From: DAOPKN01 sp035391225
Lineage (GTDB): Bacteria > Thermotogota > Thermotogae > MWEM01
Assembly (NCBI GenBank): GCA_035391225.1
Contig: DAOPKN010000009.1
Span: 12,945 to 76,944, forward strand
DNA length: 64,000 bases
Direction of reading: 5' to 3'
Part shown: positions 26,131 to 33,547 of the stretch, one piece after another
How positions within the stretch are numbered: position 1 is the stretch's first letter
How the letters are laid out: each line of letters opens with the position of its first letter
The notes under the pieces: generated by a model
Database searches by the model: none
What the model was told of the DNA's origin: nothing
The model's input: only the letters and a program-made list of their open reading frames with translations
Position numbers and translations under genes: made by a program

Positions 26131-26682
26131 ATGCATCGAGAGGACGCTCTTGGATTGCTGAAGGAGTACACCACGAAGGAGCAGCTGATCAAGCATGCTT
26201 TGGCCGTGGAAGCGTCTATGCGCTTCTACGCAAGGAAATGGGGAGAGGACGAAGAAAGTTGGGGGGTCGTGGGGCTTTTGCATGATTTTGATTACGAACG
26301 TTTTCCCACTCCCGAAACACATCCCTACGAGGGGGCAAAAATCCTACGGGAACGTGGATTCCCCGAAGAATGGATCCAAGCCATTTTGTCCCACGCCGAG
26401 TACACGGGTGTTCCGCGTGACACGCTCCTGGCGAAAACGCTCTTCGCGGTGGACGAGCTGAGCGGTTTCATCGTGGCAGTCGCTCTTGTCCGCCCCTCGA
26501 AAAAGATCGAAGACGTTTCGGTAAAATCCGTCAAAAAGAAAATGAAGGACAAGTCTTTTGCCGCGGCCGTTGACCGCGAAGCCATCGAGAAGGGGGTTCA
26601 AGATCTGGGAATTCCCATGGAGGAGCACGTGCAAAACGTGATCGATGCCTTGAAGGAAGCTTCGGATTCCTTGGGGATTTAG
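26131..26682 (+). CDS. HD-domain phosphohydrolase
   Basis: A 183-residue metal-dependent phosphohydrolase of the HD/HDIG superfamily. Ligands are His in IKHALAVEASM, the HD pair in GLLHDFDYERFP, His in SHAEYTG and Asp in AVDELSGF. The substrate is unknown; nucleotides are usual for the family. ATG 26131 has an ideal AAAGGAGGT upstream. The C-terminal KKIEDVSVKSVKKKMK segment is typical of small HDIG proteins in thermophiles. Confidence 0.82.
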   Translation: MHREDALGLLKEYTTKEQLIKHALAVEASMRFYARKWGEDEESWGVVGLLHDFDYERFPTPETHPYEGAKILRERGFPEEWIQAILSHAEYTGVPRDTLLAKTLFAVDELSGFIVAVALVRPSKKIEDVSVKSVKKKMKDKSFAAAVDREAIEKGVQDLGIPMEEHVQNVIDALKEASDSLGI

Positions 26683-26693
26683 CGCAAAGGGAG

Positions 26694-27260
26694 GTGAGCG
26701 AAACGATAGCCGCAGCGGTATCTACCACACCACCGGTATACCCGGTTAAGAAACCGGAAAAGGATTTCTTGTTTCGAAAAGCCCAAAAGCTGTTTTCCGA
26801 AATGCTATTGCTGGATCGGGATCTTTCGCATTATTCGGCGTACCAGAAAATGATTTCCTCCCTGGATCGCGGGGACACGCGCACTTTTCACCGGCTTTTT
26901 GAAACATTGTCTCGCCAGGTGGAAACAATGCTCTCTCCCTCCGATACTCTTCGTGAAAACATCCCCCCCGTTCCCTCCGCCGTAACGTCGTACATTGCTC
27001 CTCCGGGGCAATCAAAGGAAGGGGCGTTCCGAGGATTCCGGAATCCCCAGTTCTTTTCCGCAACCCCAGCGGGTTTGCAAATGCAAAGCGATTTCCGGCA
27101 GGAGTTGTTTGCTGCCAGAAGCTGGAACCGGCTGCCCTCTTTCTTGGAAGGGTTCGGCTTCTCCGGTTCGGTTCGGCTTGTGGGCAACAAACCCCGATTG
27201 ATGTTCTACGACCGTATGTTTGACCCCTTGAAGGGAAAGTGCTTGGAGCGACTTTGTTGA
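26694..27260 (+). CDS. Hypothetical protein with uncertain start
   Basis: I do not recognise this protein of up to 188 residues. The first half is predicted helical (residues 25-80). The middle is rich in Pro and Ser, and the C-terminal part is Phe/Arg-rich with no known motif. No signal peptide or membrane segment is visible. The start is odd: GTG 26694 lies inside the ribosome binding site GGGAGGTGA (26689-26697), so it is a poor candidate. The in-frame codon at a normal distance is ATA 26706. It lies between the HD gene and the diiron gene in the same direction. Confidence 0.6.
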   Translation: MSETIAAAVSTTPPVYPVKKPEKDFLFRKAQKLFSEMLLLDRDLSHYSAYQKMISSLDRGDTRTFHRLFETLSRQVETMLSPSDTLRENIPPVPSAVTSYIAPPGQSKEGAFRGFRNPQFFSATPAGLQMQSDFRQELFAARSWNRLPSFLEGFGFSGSVRLVGNKPRLMFYDRMFDPLKGKCLERLC

Positions 27261-27275
27261 AAACGAGGTGAAATC

Positions 27276-27770
27276 ATGTTGCAAGATCTTTTGAAACTCG
27301 CCATTACTTACGAGGAGTCCGGTGTGGCCTTTTACCAGGAGAACCAGGATCGCGTGTCTGACCCGCTGGCGAAGAAAACGTTTGAATGGTTGGCGGGGAT
27401 GGAAGCGGACCACGTGCGTTTTTTGCAGCAATGGCAACAAAAGGAGGACCTCAACCAGGTGCCACGCCTCGAAGTGGAGGAGATCCCGGAATTCTTCGAG
27501 ACCAACTTGGAAAAGAAGCACATGGAGAAAAAACCTCCCGCGGGAGACTTCGCGGATTTGAAGATCATCCGCTTAGCCTACTTGATCGAAAAGGATTTCG
27601 TCCATTTTTACCGCGAAAACGCGAAGAGGGTTTCCCCGGGTGAGGGGAAGGAAGTCCTTCAAACCCTTGCGAAATGGGAAGAAAAGCACATGCAACTCAT
27701 GAAACGGTTGATCGATGTCATTTTTCACCGAAACCAGATCGATGGGAAGCTGTATCCGGCTCCCTATTGA
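27276..27770 (+). CDS. Rubrerythrin-like diiron protein (ferritin-like)
   Basis: A 164-residue four-helix bundle of the ferritin/rubrerythrin superfamily. Diiron ligands are Glu13/14, Glu43-x2-His46 (MEADH), Glu105 and Glu135/136-His138 (WEEKH). There is no rubredoxin domain. It probably scavenges peroxide or handles iron in an anaerobe. The ATG follows CGAGGTGA. Its last 53 bases overlap the 3' end of nadD on the other strand. Confidence 0.85.
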   Translation: MLQDLLKLAITYEESGVAFYQENQDRVSDPLAKKTFEWLAGMEADHVRFLQQWQQKEDLNQVPRLEVEEIPEFFETNLEKKHMEKKPPAGDFADLKIIRLAYLIEKDFVHFYRENAKRVSPGEGKEVLQTLAKWEEKHMQLMKRLIDVIFHRNQIDGKLYPAPY

Positions 27771-28356
27771 ACATCGCCCGATACGTTTCTTCGACGTCAG
27801 CCGACATGCTCTCGGCAACCATCCCCCGGATGGGTTTCTTTTCCTGGATCCGCCCACGAACCAGGGAAGAGGAAATATCCATCCGGGGGATTTCTACGAA
27901 AGAATGCTCTGGGAGAGAATGCTCTGGCGCTTTGCTGGGAGAAAGCCCCTTCCGCGAAAACACGAGAAGGGGGCAGTTTCGACGAAGGAACCCCGCTTCT
28001 CGCCACCTATGGAATTCCGAGAAGGCATCCATTCCCAGTATGAGTGTGGGGAAGAACCCACGTTGTCGGAAAAAGGTGCGCATGGTTTCCGCGGTGAAAG
28101 AGGGTTTCCCCGCAACCGGTCGTTCCAGGTCAAGCACTTCGAAGCCATCCATCCCCAAAAACGCCTGTTTTGCCCAATGCAGCCTTTTCTCGAAAGGTGC
28201 CATCCAGGGGTCACCCTGTTTGAAAGGGGAAATTCCCGCTGGAACGATGCACACTTTTTCCAACCCCGCCCGTTCGCGAATGAACATGGCCGCCAGAAGG
28301 TGGCCCACGTGTAGGGGGTTAAATGTGCCTCCAAAAAACCCGGTCTTCTCGGTCAT
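27718..28356 (-). CDS. nadD: Nicotinate-nucleotide adenylyltransferase
   Basis: Makes nicotinate adenine dinucleotide from NaMN and ATP in NAD synthesis. The N-terminus TGFFGGTFNPLHVGHL is diagnostic (His16 and His19 in the HxGH-type motif). The second motif ISSSLVRGRI is present. There are 212 residues from ATG 28356, which is in an ATGA overlap with the aldo/keto reductase. The C-terminal 17 codons overlap the convergent diiron gene, so the extreme tail is probably not conserved. Confidence 0.93.
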   Translation of the reverse strand: MTEKTGFFGGTFNPLHVGHLLAAMFIRERAGLEKVCIVPAGISPFKQGDPWMAPFEKRLHWAKQAFLGMDGFEVLDLERPVAGKPSFTAETMRTFFRQRGFFPTLILGMDAFSEFHRWREAGFLRRNCPLLVFSRKGLSPSKAPEHSLPEHSFVEIPRMDISSSLVRGRIQEKKPIRGMVAESMSADVEETYRAMFNREPDTASHRSGFGEK

Positions 28357-29483
28357 TCCCGGAAAAGCGTTTCGTGTGCCTTTCTGAGCAAACTGGGAAT
28401 GGCGAGGTTTTGGGGACACTTGCTCTCGCATTGCCCGCATTCCACGCACGAAGTAGCCCTTTGTTCGGGCTTGAGCATCTTGTTGTACGCCCACTGCGAT
28501 TCCCCAAGAGCATTAAAGAGTTCCACGTTGTTGTAGAAAGAGAAGATTTCCGGAATGGCTACATTTTCCGGGCAAGGCATGCAGTAGCGGCAACCGGTAC
28601 AATCAATGAGTTTTAGCGAAGCCAGTTTTTCTTGTACCTCCGCGATGGCGTCGTGCTCCGTTTGGGTGAACGGGTGGGTTGTGGCGAAGGTATCCAAGTT
28701 TTCCTTCACTTGTGCCATGGTACTCATACCACTCAAGATCGTGGAAACCCCGGGGAGGTTCTGTAACCATTGGAACGCCCAACGCGCGGGGGACCAGTCG
28801 GGATGCACCCGTTTGAGAGATTGTTGCGATTGCGGGTGGATATTGGCCAGCTTTCCTCCTTTCAGAGGTTCCATGATCACGATACCCATTCCTTTGCTGC
28901 GCGCCGCTTCGTAACCCTTCAACCCCGCCTGGTACTCCGTGTCCATGTAGTTCAACTGGATCTGGCAAAAATCCCAGTCGAAGGCTTCCAAGATGTCCAT
29001 GAAAACCTCTCTCTCATCGTGGAAGGAAAACCCCGCGTACCGTATCTTTCCTTGCTGGATTTTCTCTTGAAGGAAATCCAGTGCCCCCAGGTTTTGGATT
29101 TTCTCCCAGCTTTTCCGATGCAGCGCATGCAAAAGGTACATATCCACCCAGCTGGTTTGCAGCCGTGAAAGTTGTTCGTCCAAGAAACGGTCGAAATCCT
29201 CCCTTTTTTCCACTTTCCAAACAGGGCTTTTGGTGGCCAAGAACACTTTCTCCCGGTAGCCATCCGAAAGGGCCCTTCCCACGAATGGCTCGGATTTCTC
29301 CTGGTGGTAGGGGTAAGCGGTGTCGATGTAGTTCACCCCGCCATCGATGGCCAAACGCAGCATTTGGGTCGCCAAGGGTTCGTTGATGTTGGATTCCTCA
29401 CCGTTCAAAATGGGGAGGCGCATGCAGCCAAAACCCAGCAAGGACACCTTTTTTCCGCTTCTTCCAAATTCCTTCTGTTCCAT
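28353..29483 (-). CDS. Aldo/keto reductase with C-terminal 4Fe-4S domain
   Basis: A 376-residue oxidoreductase. The TIM-barrel part has GFGCMRLP, NYIDTAYPYH with the catalytic Asp and Tyr, a Lys in LATKSPVWK and a His in YLLHALH. The C-terminus carries two Cys clusters: CTGCRYCMPCP, and CVECGQCESKCP in the ferredoxin arrangement. Substrates of this family are not well defined. The ATG is at 29483; open sequence further upstream contains the promoter region and is not counted. Confidence 0.92.
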   Translation of the reverse strand: MEQKEFGRSGKKVSLLGFGCMRLPILNGEESNINEPLATQMLRLAIDGGVNYIDTAYPYHQEKSEPFVGRALSDGYREKVFLATKSPVWKVEKREDFDRFLDEQLSRLQTSWVDMYLLHALHRKSWEKIQNLGALDFLQEKIQQGKIRYAGFSFHDEREVFMDILEAFDWDFCQIQLNYMDTEYQAGLKGYEAARSKGMGIVIMEPLKGGKLANIHPQSQQSLKRVHPDWSPARWAFQWLQNLPGVSTILSGMSTMAQVKENLDTFATTHPFTQTEHDAIAEVQEKLASLKLIDCTGCRYCMPCPENVAIPEIFSFYNNVELFNALGESQWAYNKMLKPEQRATSCVECGQCESKCPQNLAIPSLLRKAHETLFRE

Positions 29484-29539
29484 GTTCCTTTCACCATCCT
29501 TTTCTTGGTTCCCTGCCAAACAGGGGGAATGCGTTTTTG

Positions 29540-29548
29540 TGATATCAT
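29540..29548 (+). promoter_or_regulatory. Extended -10 promoter of aroQ
   Basis: TGA followed by TATCAT (29543-29548), 45 bases before the aroQ ATG. The same stretch read on the minus strand gives TATGAT, so it could also serve the aldo/keto reductase. Confidence 0.55.
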
Positions 29549-29593
29549 AGGGTATTTGCAGTGGGCATTTCACATGGAAAAGGGAGAAACGCC

Positions 29594-30028
29594 ATGAAAA
29601 TCTTGGTAGGGAATGGACCAAATTTGAACTTCCTGGGAAAGCGGGACAGCACGCAGTATGGAACGCATACCTGGCAACAGATCGAAAACTTCTTGGAGGA
29701 ATTCGCCCGCCCACGGGGAGCATCGCTTGTGTTCTTCCAATCCAACCACGAAGGCCAAATCATCGACTGGCTTCAGCAGTGGTTTGGAAAAGTGGATGGG
29801 GTGATTCTCAATCCGGGTGCGTTGAGCCATACCAGTTACGCACTGCGGGATGCCCTGGAAATCTACACCGTGCCCGTGCTCGAGGTCCATCTTTCCAACA
29901 TCTTCGCCCGAGAAGATTTCCGAAAAACCAGCCTCACCGCGGCCGTTTGCAAGGGCTCCATCTCTGGCCTGGGTTGGAGGGGGTACTTGTTGGCCCTTCA
30001 ATACCTTCTGGATGTGGCGCAAACCTGA
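29594..30028 (+). CDS. aroQ: 3-dehydroquinate dehydratase, type II
   Basis: Third step of the shikimate pathway: dehydrates 3-dehydroquinate to 3-dehydroshikimate by the type II enolate mechanism. There are 144 residues with GPNLNFLG, catalytic Arg17 and Tyr22 on the lid loop, FFQSNHEG, Asn73 in LNPGALSHTS, His99 in EVHLSNI and Arg110. An AAGGGAG site precedes the ATG. It converges on aroE, with a 95-base overlap of the coding sequences. Confidence 0.95.
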   Translation: MKILVGNGPNLNFLGKRDSTQYGTHTWQQIENFLEEFARPRGASLVFFQSNHEGQIIDWLQQWFGKVDGVILNPGALSHTSYALRDALEIYTVPVLEVHLSNIFAREDFRKTSLTAAVCKGSISGLGWRGYLLALQYLLDVAQT

Positions 30029-30866
30029 GGCTTCCCCCTTGGTCGATTCCTGGCTTCTTGTATTGGTCCAGGAATTGCAGGATTTTGTGCAACCCGGGAA
30101 GATCCCATATGCATGCGTTTTGCTTGTGTTGTTCGAGTAACATTTCTATGCCGAAAATGCGGGTGCAACCTGCTTTTTGGGCGAGTTGCAGGAAAAGGGT
30201 ATCACGTGGTTTGTACACCACGTCGAAAACGGTCTGCACGTGGCCCAACCCTTCCAGCGAAACGGGAATACATCGTAGTGGATGGGGGTTCATTCCCATC
30301 GCCGTGGCCTGCACCAATAGGTCCACGGGTTCTTTTTGGAGGAAGGCATCCAGTTCCTGCAAGGGATGGATTTCCAAACCGGGAAACAAGGGCAACAGTG
30401 GCTTTGCCTTGGAGAGGGTGCGGTTGAACACCCAGATTTTTTTGGCGCCCATTTGGCGTAGTCCATAAATCGCCGCACGAGCAGCTCCCCCGGCACCCGC
30501 AACGATTGCCCTTTCCACGGGAACACCCGCAGCGTGTAATGGACGGGTGATTCCCAACCAATCGGTGTTGAAGCCCAGCAGTTCCCCTTTTTTGGGGTTG
30601 ATTCGCACGCAATTCACCGCCCCCGTCGCACGGGCATGTGCATCCGGCCGTGTACGAGGGAATAGGATGGTTTTGTAGGGGATGGTAACGTTGAATCCTC
30701 GAATTCCCGGATCGCGGAGGAAACGCGACAGGAGTTTTTGCAGGTAAGGTTCCGGGCAAGCGGCGTTCTCGTACTGCAAATCCAGTTTCCATTTCTCCGC
30801 GGCCCCGTTGAAAAGCAACTCGGACATTCCCCGCCCGGGGTTTTTCTTGAGCAAGTAGAGTTTCAT
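29934..30866 (-). CDS. aroE: Shikimate dehydrogenase
   Basis: NADPH-dependent reduction of 3-dehydroshikimate to shikimate, the step after AroQ. Catalytic Lys65 lies in NVTIPYK, Asn85 in GAVNCV and Asp102 in NTDWLG. The cofactor loop is GAGGAAR (124-130). The N-terminal substrate motif is altered (KKNPGRGMSELLFNG). At 310 residues it is about 35 longer than usual. The excess is a Pro- and Gly-rich tail, and residues from about 280 are encoded opposite aroQ, so the tail is probably a by-product of the overlap. Confidence 0.9.
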   Translation of the reverse strand: MKLYLLKKNPGRGMSELLFNGAAEKWKLDLQYENAACPEPYLQKLLSRFLRDPGIRGFNVTIPYKTILFPRTRPDAHARATGAVNCVRINPKKGELLGFNTDWLGITRPLHAAGVPVERAIVAGAGGAARAAIYGLRQMGAKKIWVFNRTLSKAKPLLPLFPGLEIHPLQELDAFLQKEPVDLLVQATAMGMNPHPLRCIPVSLEGLGHVQTVFDVVYKPRDTLFLQLAQKAGCTRIFGIEMLLEQHKQNACIWDLPGLHKILQFLDQYKKPGIDQGGSLRFAPHPEGIEGPTSTPSNPGQRWSPCKRPR

Positions 30867-30894
30867 GGGGAAGCCTCCCGTTTCTACAATGGTC

Positions 30895-30903
30895 TGTTAT
30901 TAT
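30895..30903 (+). promoter_or_regulatory. Extended -10 promoter of the GH2 gene
   Basis: TGT followed by TATTAT (30898-30903). It shares bases with the aroE -10 on the other strand, so the two promoters should exclude each other. Confidence 0.5.
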
Positions 30904-30907
30904 AACA
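30899..30907 (-). promoter_or_regulatory. Extended -10 promoter of aroE
   Basis: On the minus strand TGT precedes TATAAT (30899-30904), 32 bases upstream of the aroE ATG. It overlaps a plus-strand element facing the GH2 gene. Confidence 0.7.
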
Positions 30908-30940
30908 CGGTGCAAAAAGCACGGAAAGGACGGTTTGAAC

Positions 30941-33547
30941 ATGTCAACCTCTTGCCTACCGCTTTTGAAGCGAGAACTCTCTTCGGATTGGCAACTGTTT
31001 TCTTCGGATGGCAAAATCACACTGCCTGCACGCGTACCCGCTACCGTACTGGAGTTGCTGGTGGAAAACGGGGTCGTCCCCGATCCCTTCATTGGCTTGC
31101 ATGAATCGGCTTGTGCCCCCTATTTCCAGCAAAGATGGGAGTTCCGAAGGGAGGTCGCTTTCCAGGAAGAGGAACTTGTTCGGGAAAACGTTCAATTGGT
31201 TTTCCACGGGTTGGATACGCTTTGCACGGTTTTCTGGAATGGAGAGGAAGTGCTGCGCACCGAAAACATGCATCGCACGTTCCATTTGATGCTAAAAGGC
31301 CCCGGCAGGAACCTTTTGCAGCCTGGGAAGAACCTGCTGCAACTGTTCTTTGATCCCGCCCCCGTGGAAGCCCGACGGCGAATCGTGGAGCTTGGCCTTT
31401 CACCTACCAACGAAAAGGCTTTCCTGCCCTTTGCCCTGCCTGGCGTGGAGACCCTGCGAAAAGCGTACTACTCGTTTGGCTGGGATTGGGGTCCCATTCT
31501 TCCGGATGCGGGTATATGGAGAAACGTGGAAGTGCACAGTTACGACGTTCCGCCGCTACCACCGTTCTCGGTGAAAACCTCTCTTGATCCCGAATGGTTG
31601 GAGAAAATGCGCACCCACCCAAAGCTTTCCCGGGAAACGGAAGGCACACTCAAGGAGGCAAATGTTGCGGTTTCCTTTGCCGAAAGCCCCAGTACCCCTG
31701 AAGTGGCTGCCTTCTTTTGTGCACTTCGCGAGAAAGGACTTGCGCTTGAGGCACAGCTTTCTTTCCAAGGAGAAACCATCGCTGCATCTTCCCTGGATCT
31801 TTCCTCCACGCCAAAGCAGGTGTGCCTACGGGTTCCCCAACCCAAGCTCTGGTGGACACACGACCTTGGGGCTCCGAAACTCTACCGGCTGCAGCTTCGC
31901 GTCCTTTCCCCGCAAGATGGAGCAATCGTGGAAGAAAAGGAAGTGGCAACGGGTCTTCGCAGCATTCGATTGGTGCGAAATCCCGATGCCTGGGGAGAGA
32001 GCTTCTTCTTTGAGCTCAACGGTCTTGCCTTGTTTGCGCGTGGGGCAAACTGGGTGCCATCGGATTCCTTTCTCGCGCGAGGAGAACGCAACAACCTTCC
32101 GGAAAAACGGTTGTTGGATGCCAAGAATGCCCATTTCAACATGGTGCGCGTTTGGGGGGGCGGCGTGTACGAGTCCGACCATTTCTACGACGTATGCGAC
32201 CGCGAGGGCCTTTTGGTGTGGCAAGATTTTGCGTTCGCATGCCGCCCCACCCCAAATCGAGAAGCTTTTCGGGAGGAAGTGTGGGAAGAGGCCACCCAAA
32301 ACGTGCTGCGCCTTCGAAACCATCCGTCGCTTGCCATTTGGGTGGGAAACAACGAGATCGAAGAAGGATGGGTACACTGGGGTTTTGAAAAATTGGTGCC
32401 AGGGTTGAAGGATTTTTACCTCCAGCTTTTCGAGAAGGACCTTCCACAAGTTGTCGCGCAACTCGATGGCGAACGCGCCTACTGGCCCAGTTCCCCTTCT
32501 TCCGGCGGAGGGTTCCAGGACCCCCAATCGGAGAATTTCGGGGACTCGCATTTTTGGAAGGTATGGCACGACGGGTATCCTTTCTCGTCCTTTCGGGAAT
32601 TCCCTTCTCGCTTCATGTCGGAGTTTGGCTTTGAATCCTTCCCCGGAATGCAAACCATTGCGGCTTTCTGCCCTCCCGAACAGTGGGACATGTTCAGTCC
32701 CGTCATGGAAAACCACCAAAAAAACCCGGCGGGCAACGCCAAGATACTGGAGTACATGAAGAAGCGCTTTTCCATTCCTTGCTCTTTCGCGGATCTGGTG
32801 GTGGTCTCCCAACTTACCCAAGCAGAGGCAATCGAGTATGGCGTGGAGTTTTGGAGGAGCAATCGCAATGCAAACCATTGCATGGGAGCGTTGTTCTGGC
32901 AGTTGAACGACTGTTGGCCGGTTGCCAGTTGGTCTTCCATAGATTTCTACGGGCAATGGAAAGCATTGCAGTATTTCGCCAAAAGGTTTTTCCATCCCCT
33001 CCTGGTGTGCCTTCAGGTGGAAGAGGGGGAACTGCGCTTTTTGGGATGCAACGATACACGGGATCGTTTCGCGGGGGTCTTTCACATCCAAGCCCAGGAT
33101 GCGGCGGGAAAGGTGCTTTTCCAGCATGCGGAAGAGGTGCACCTGGATCCATTGCACGTTACCCCTCTGCGGGAGCTTTCCCGCAACTCCGAGTGGCTCA
33201 AGGGGCGTGAAAACAATGTTGCTTTTGCCTTTTGGTTGGAAAAACCGGGTGGGGAAATGGTCTTCCGCGGAATGAAAATGTTGGCAAAACCCGCGGAATT
33301 TCCCCTGCAAGACCCAAGGATCCACCTCGAGGTGCAGAACACGAGTTCCGGTGCGAGCATTACGGTAGGCGCTTCGCGCCCCGCTTTCCATGTATTCCTG
33401 CAATCCGAGGCAGAAGGGCGTTTCGAAGACCAGTTCTTCTCGCTGTTGGCCGGGGAAACGAAAACGATTGCATTCCAGGGGAAAAACCCTCCCGCTGGAT
33501 TTCGCGCGCGCTCCCTTTACGACTTGCTTTTGCGTTCTTCCCGCTGA
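30941..33547 (+). CDS. GH2 beta-mannosidase
   Basis: Exo-beta-mannosidase that removes mannose from the ends of mannan oligosaccharides. The 868 residues follow the GH2 plan: sugar-binding domain (DWQLFSSDGK...LPARVPATV), immunoglobulin-like domain, then a TIM barrel. The acid/base is Glu472 in VGNNEIEEG and the nucleophile is Glu561 in MSEFGFES. The motif YYSFGWDWGP is characteristic of beta-mannosidases rather than beta-galactosidases. There is no signal peptide. ATG 30941 is preferred over TTG 30935 by spacing from AAGGA. The 3' end overlaps the GH65 gene by 31 bases. Confidence 0.92.
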   Translation: MSTSCLPLLKRELSSDWQLFSSDGKITLPARVPATVLELLVENGVVPDPFIGLHESACAPYFQQRWEFRREVAFQEEELVRENVQLVFHGLDTLCTVFWNGEEVLRTENMHRTFHLMLKGPGRNLLQPGKNLLQLFFDPAPVEARRRIVELGLSPTNEKAFLPFALPGVETLRKAYYSFGWDWGPILPDAGIWRNVEVHSYDVPPLPPFSVKTSLDPEWLEKMRTHPKLSRETEGTLKEANVAVSFAESPSTPEVAAFFCALREKGLALEAQLSFQGETIAASSLDLSSTPKQVCLRVPQPKLWWTHDLGAPKLYRLQLRVLSPQDGAIVEEKEVATGLRSIRLVRNPDAWGESFFFELNGLALFARGANWVPSDSFLARGERNNLPEKRLLDAKNAHFNMVRVWGGGVYESDHFYDVCDREGLLVWQDFAFACRPTPNREAFREEVWEEATQNVLRLRNHPSLAIWVGNNEIEEGWVHWGFEKLVPGLKDFYLQLFEKDLPQVVAQLDGERAYWPSSPSSGGGFQDPQSENFGDSHFWKVWHDGYPFSSFREFPSRFMSEFGFESFPGMQTIAAFCPPEQWDMFSPVMENHQKNPAGNAKILEYMKKRFSIPCSFADLVVVSQLTQAEAIEYGVEFWRSNRNANHCMGALFWQLNDCWPVASWSSIDFYGQWKALQYFAKRFFHPLLVCLQVEEGELRFLGCNDTRDRFAGVFHIQAQDAAGKVLFQHAEEVHLDPLHVTPLRELSRNSEWLKGRENNVAFAFWLEKPGGEMVFRGMKMLAKPAEFPLQDPRIHLEVQNTSSGASITVGASRPAFHVFLQSEAEGRFEDQFFSLLAGETKTIAFQGKNPPAGFRARSLYDLLLRSSR

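Noticed and set aside
27899..27930. Short tandem repeat of GAGAGAATGCTCTGG in nadD
   Set aside because: It encodes an in-frame EHSLPEHSF segment in a surface region and shows no other copies in the window.
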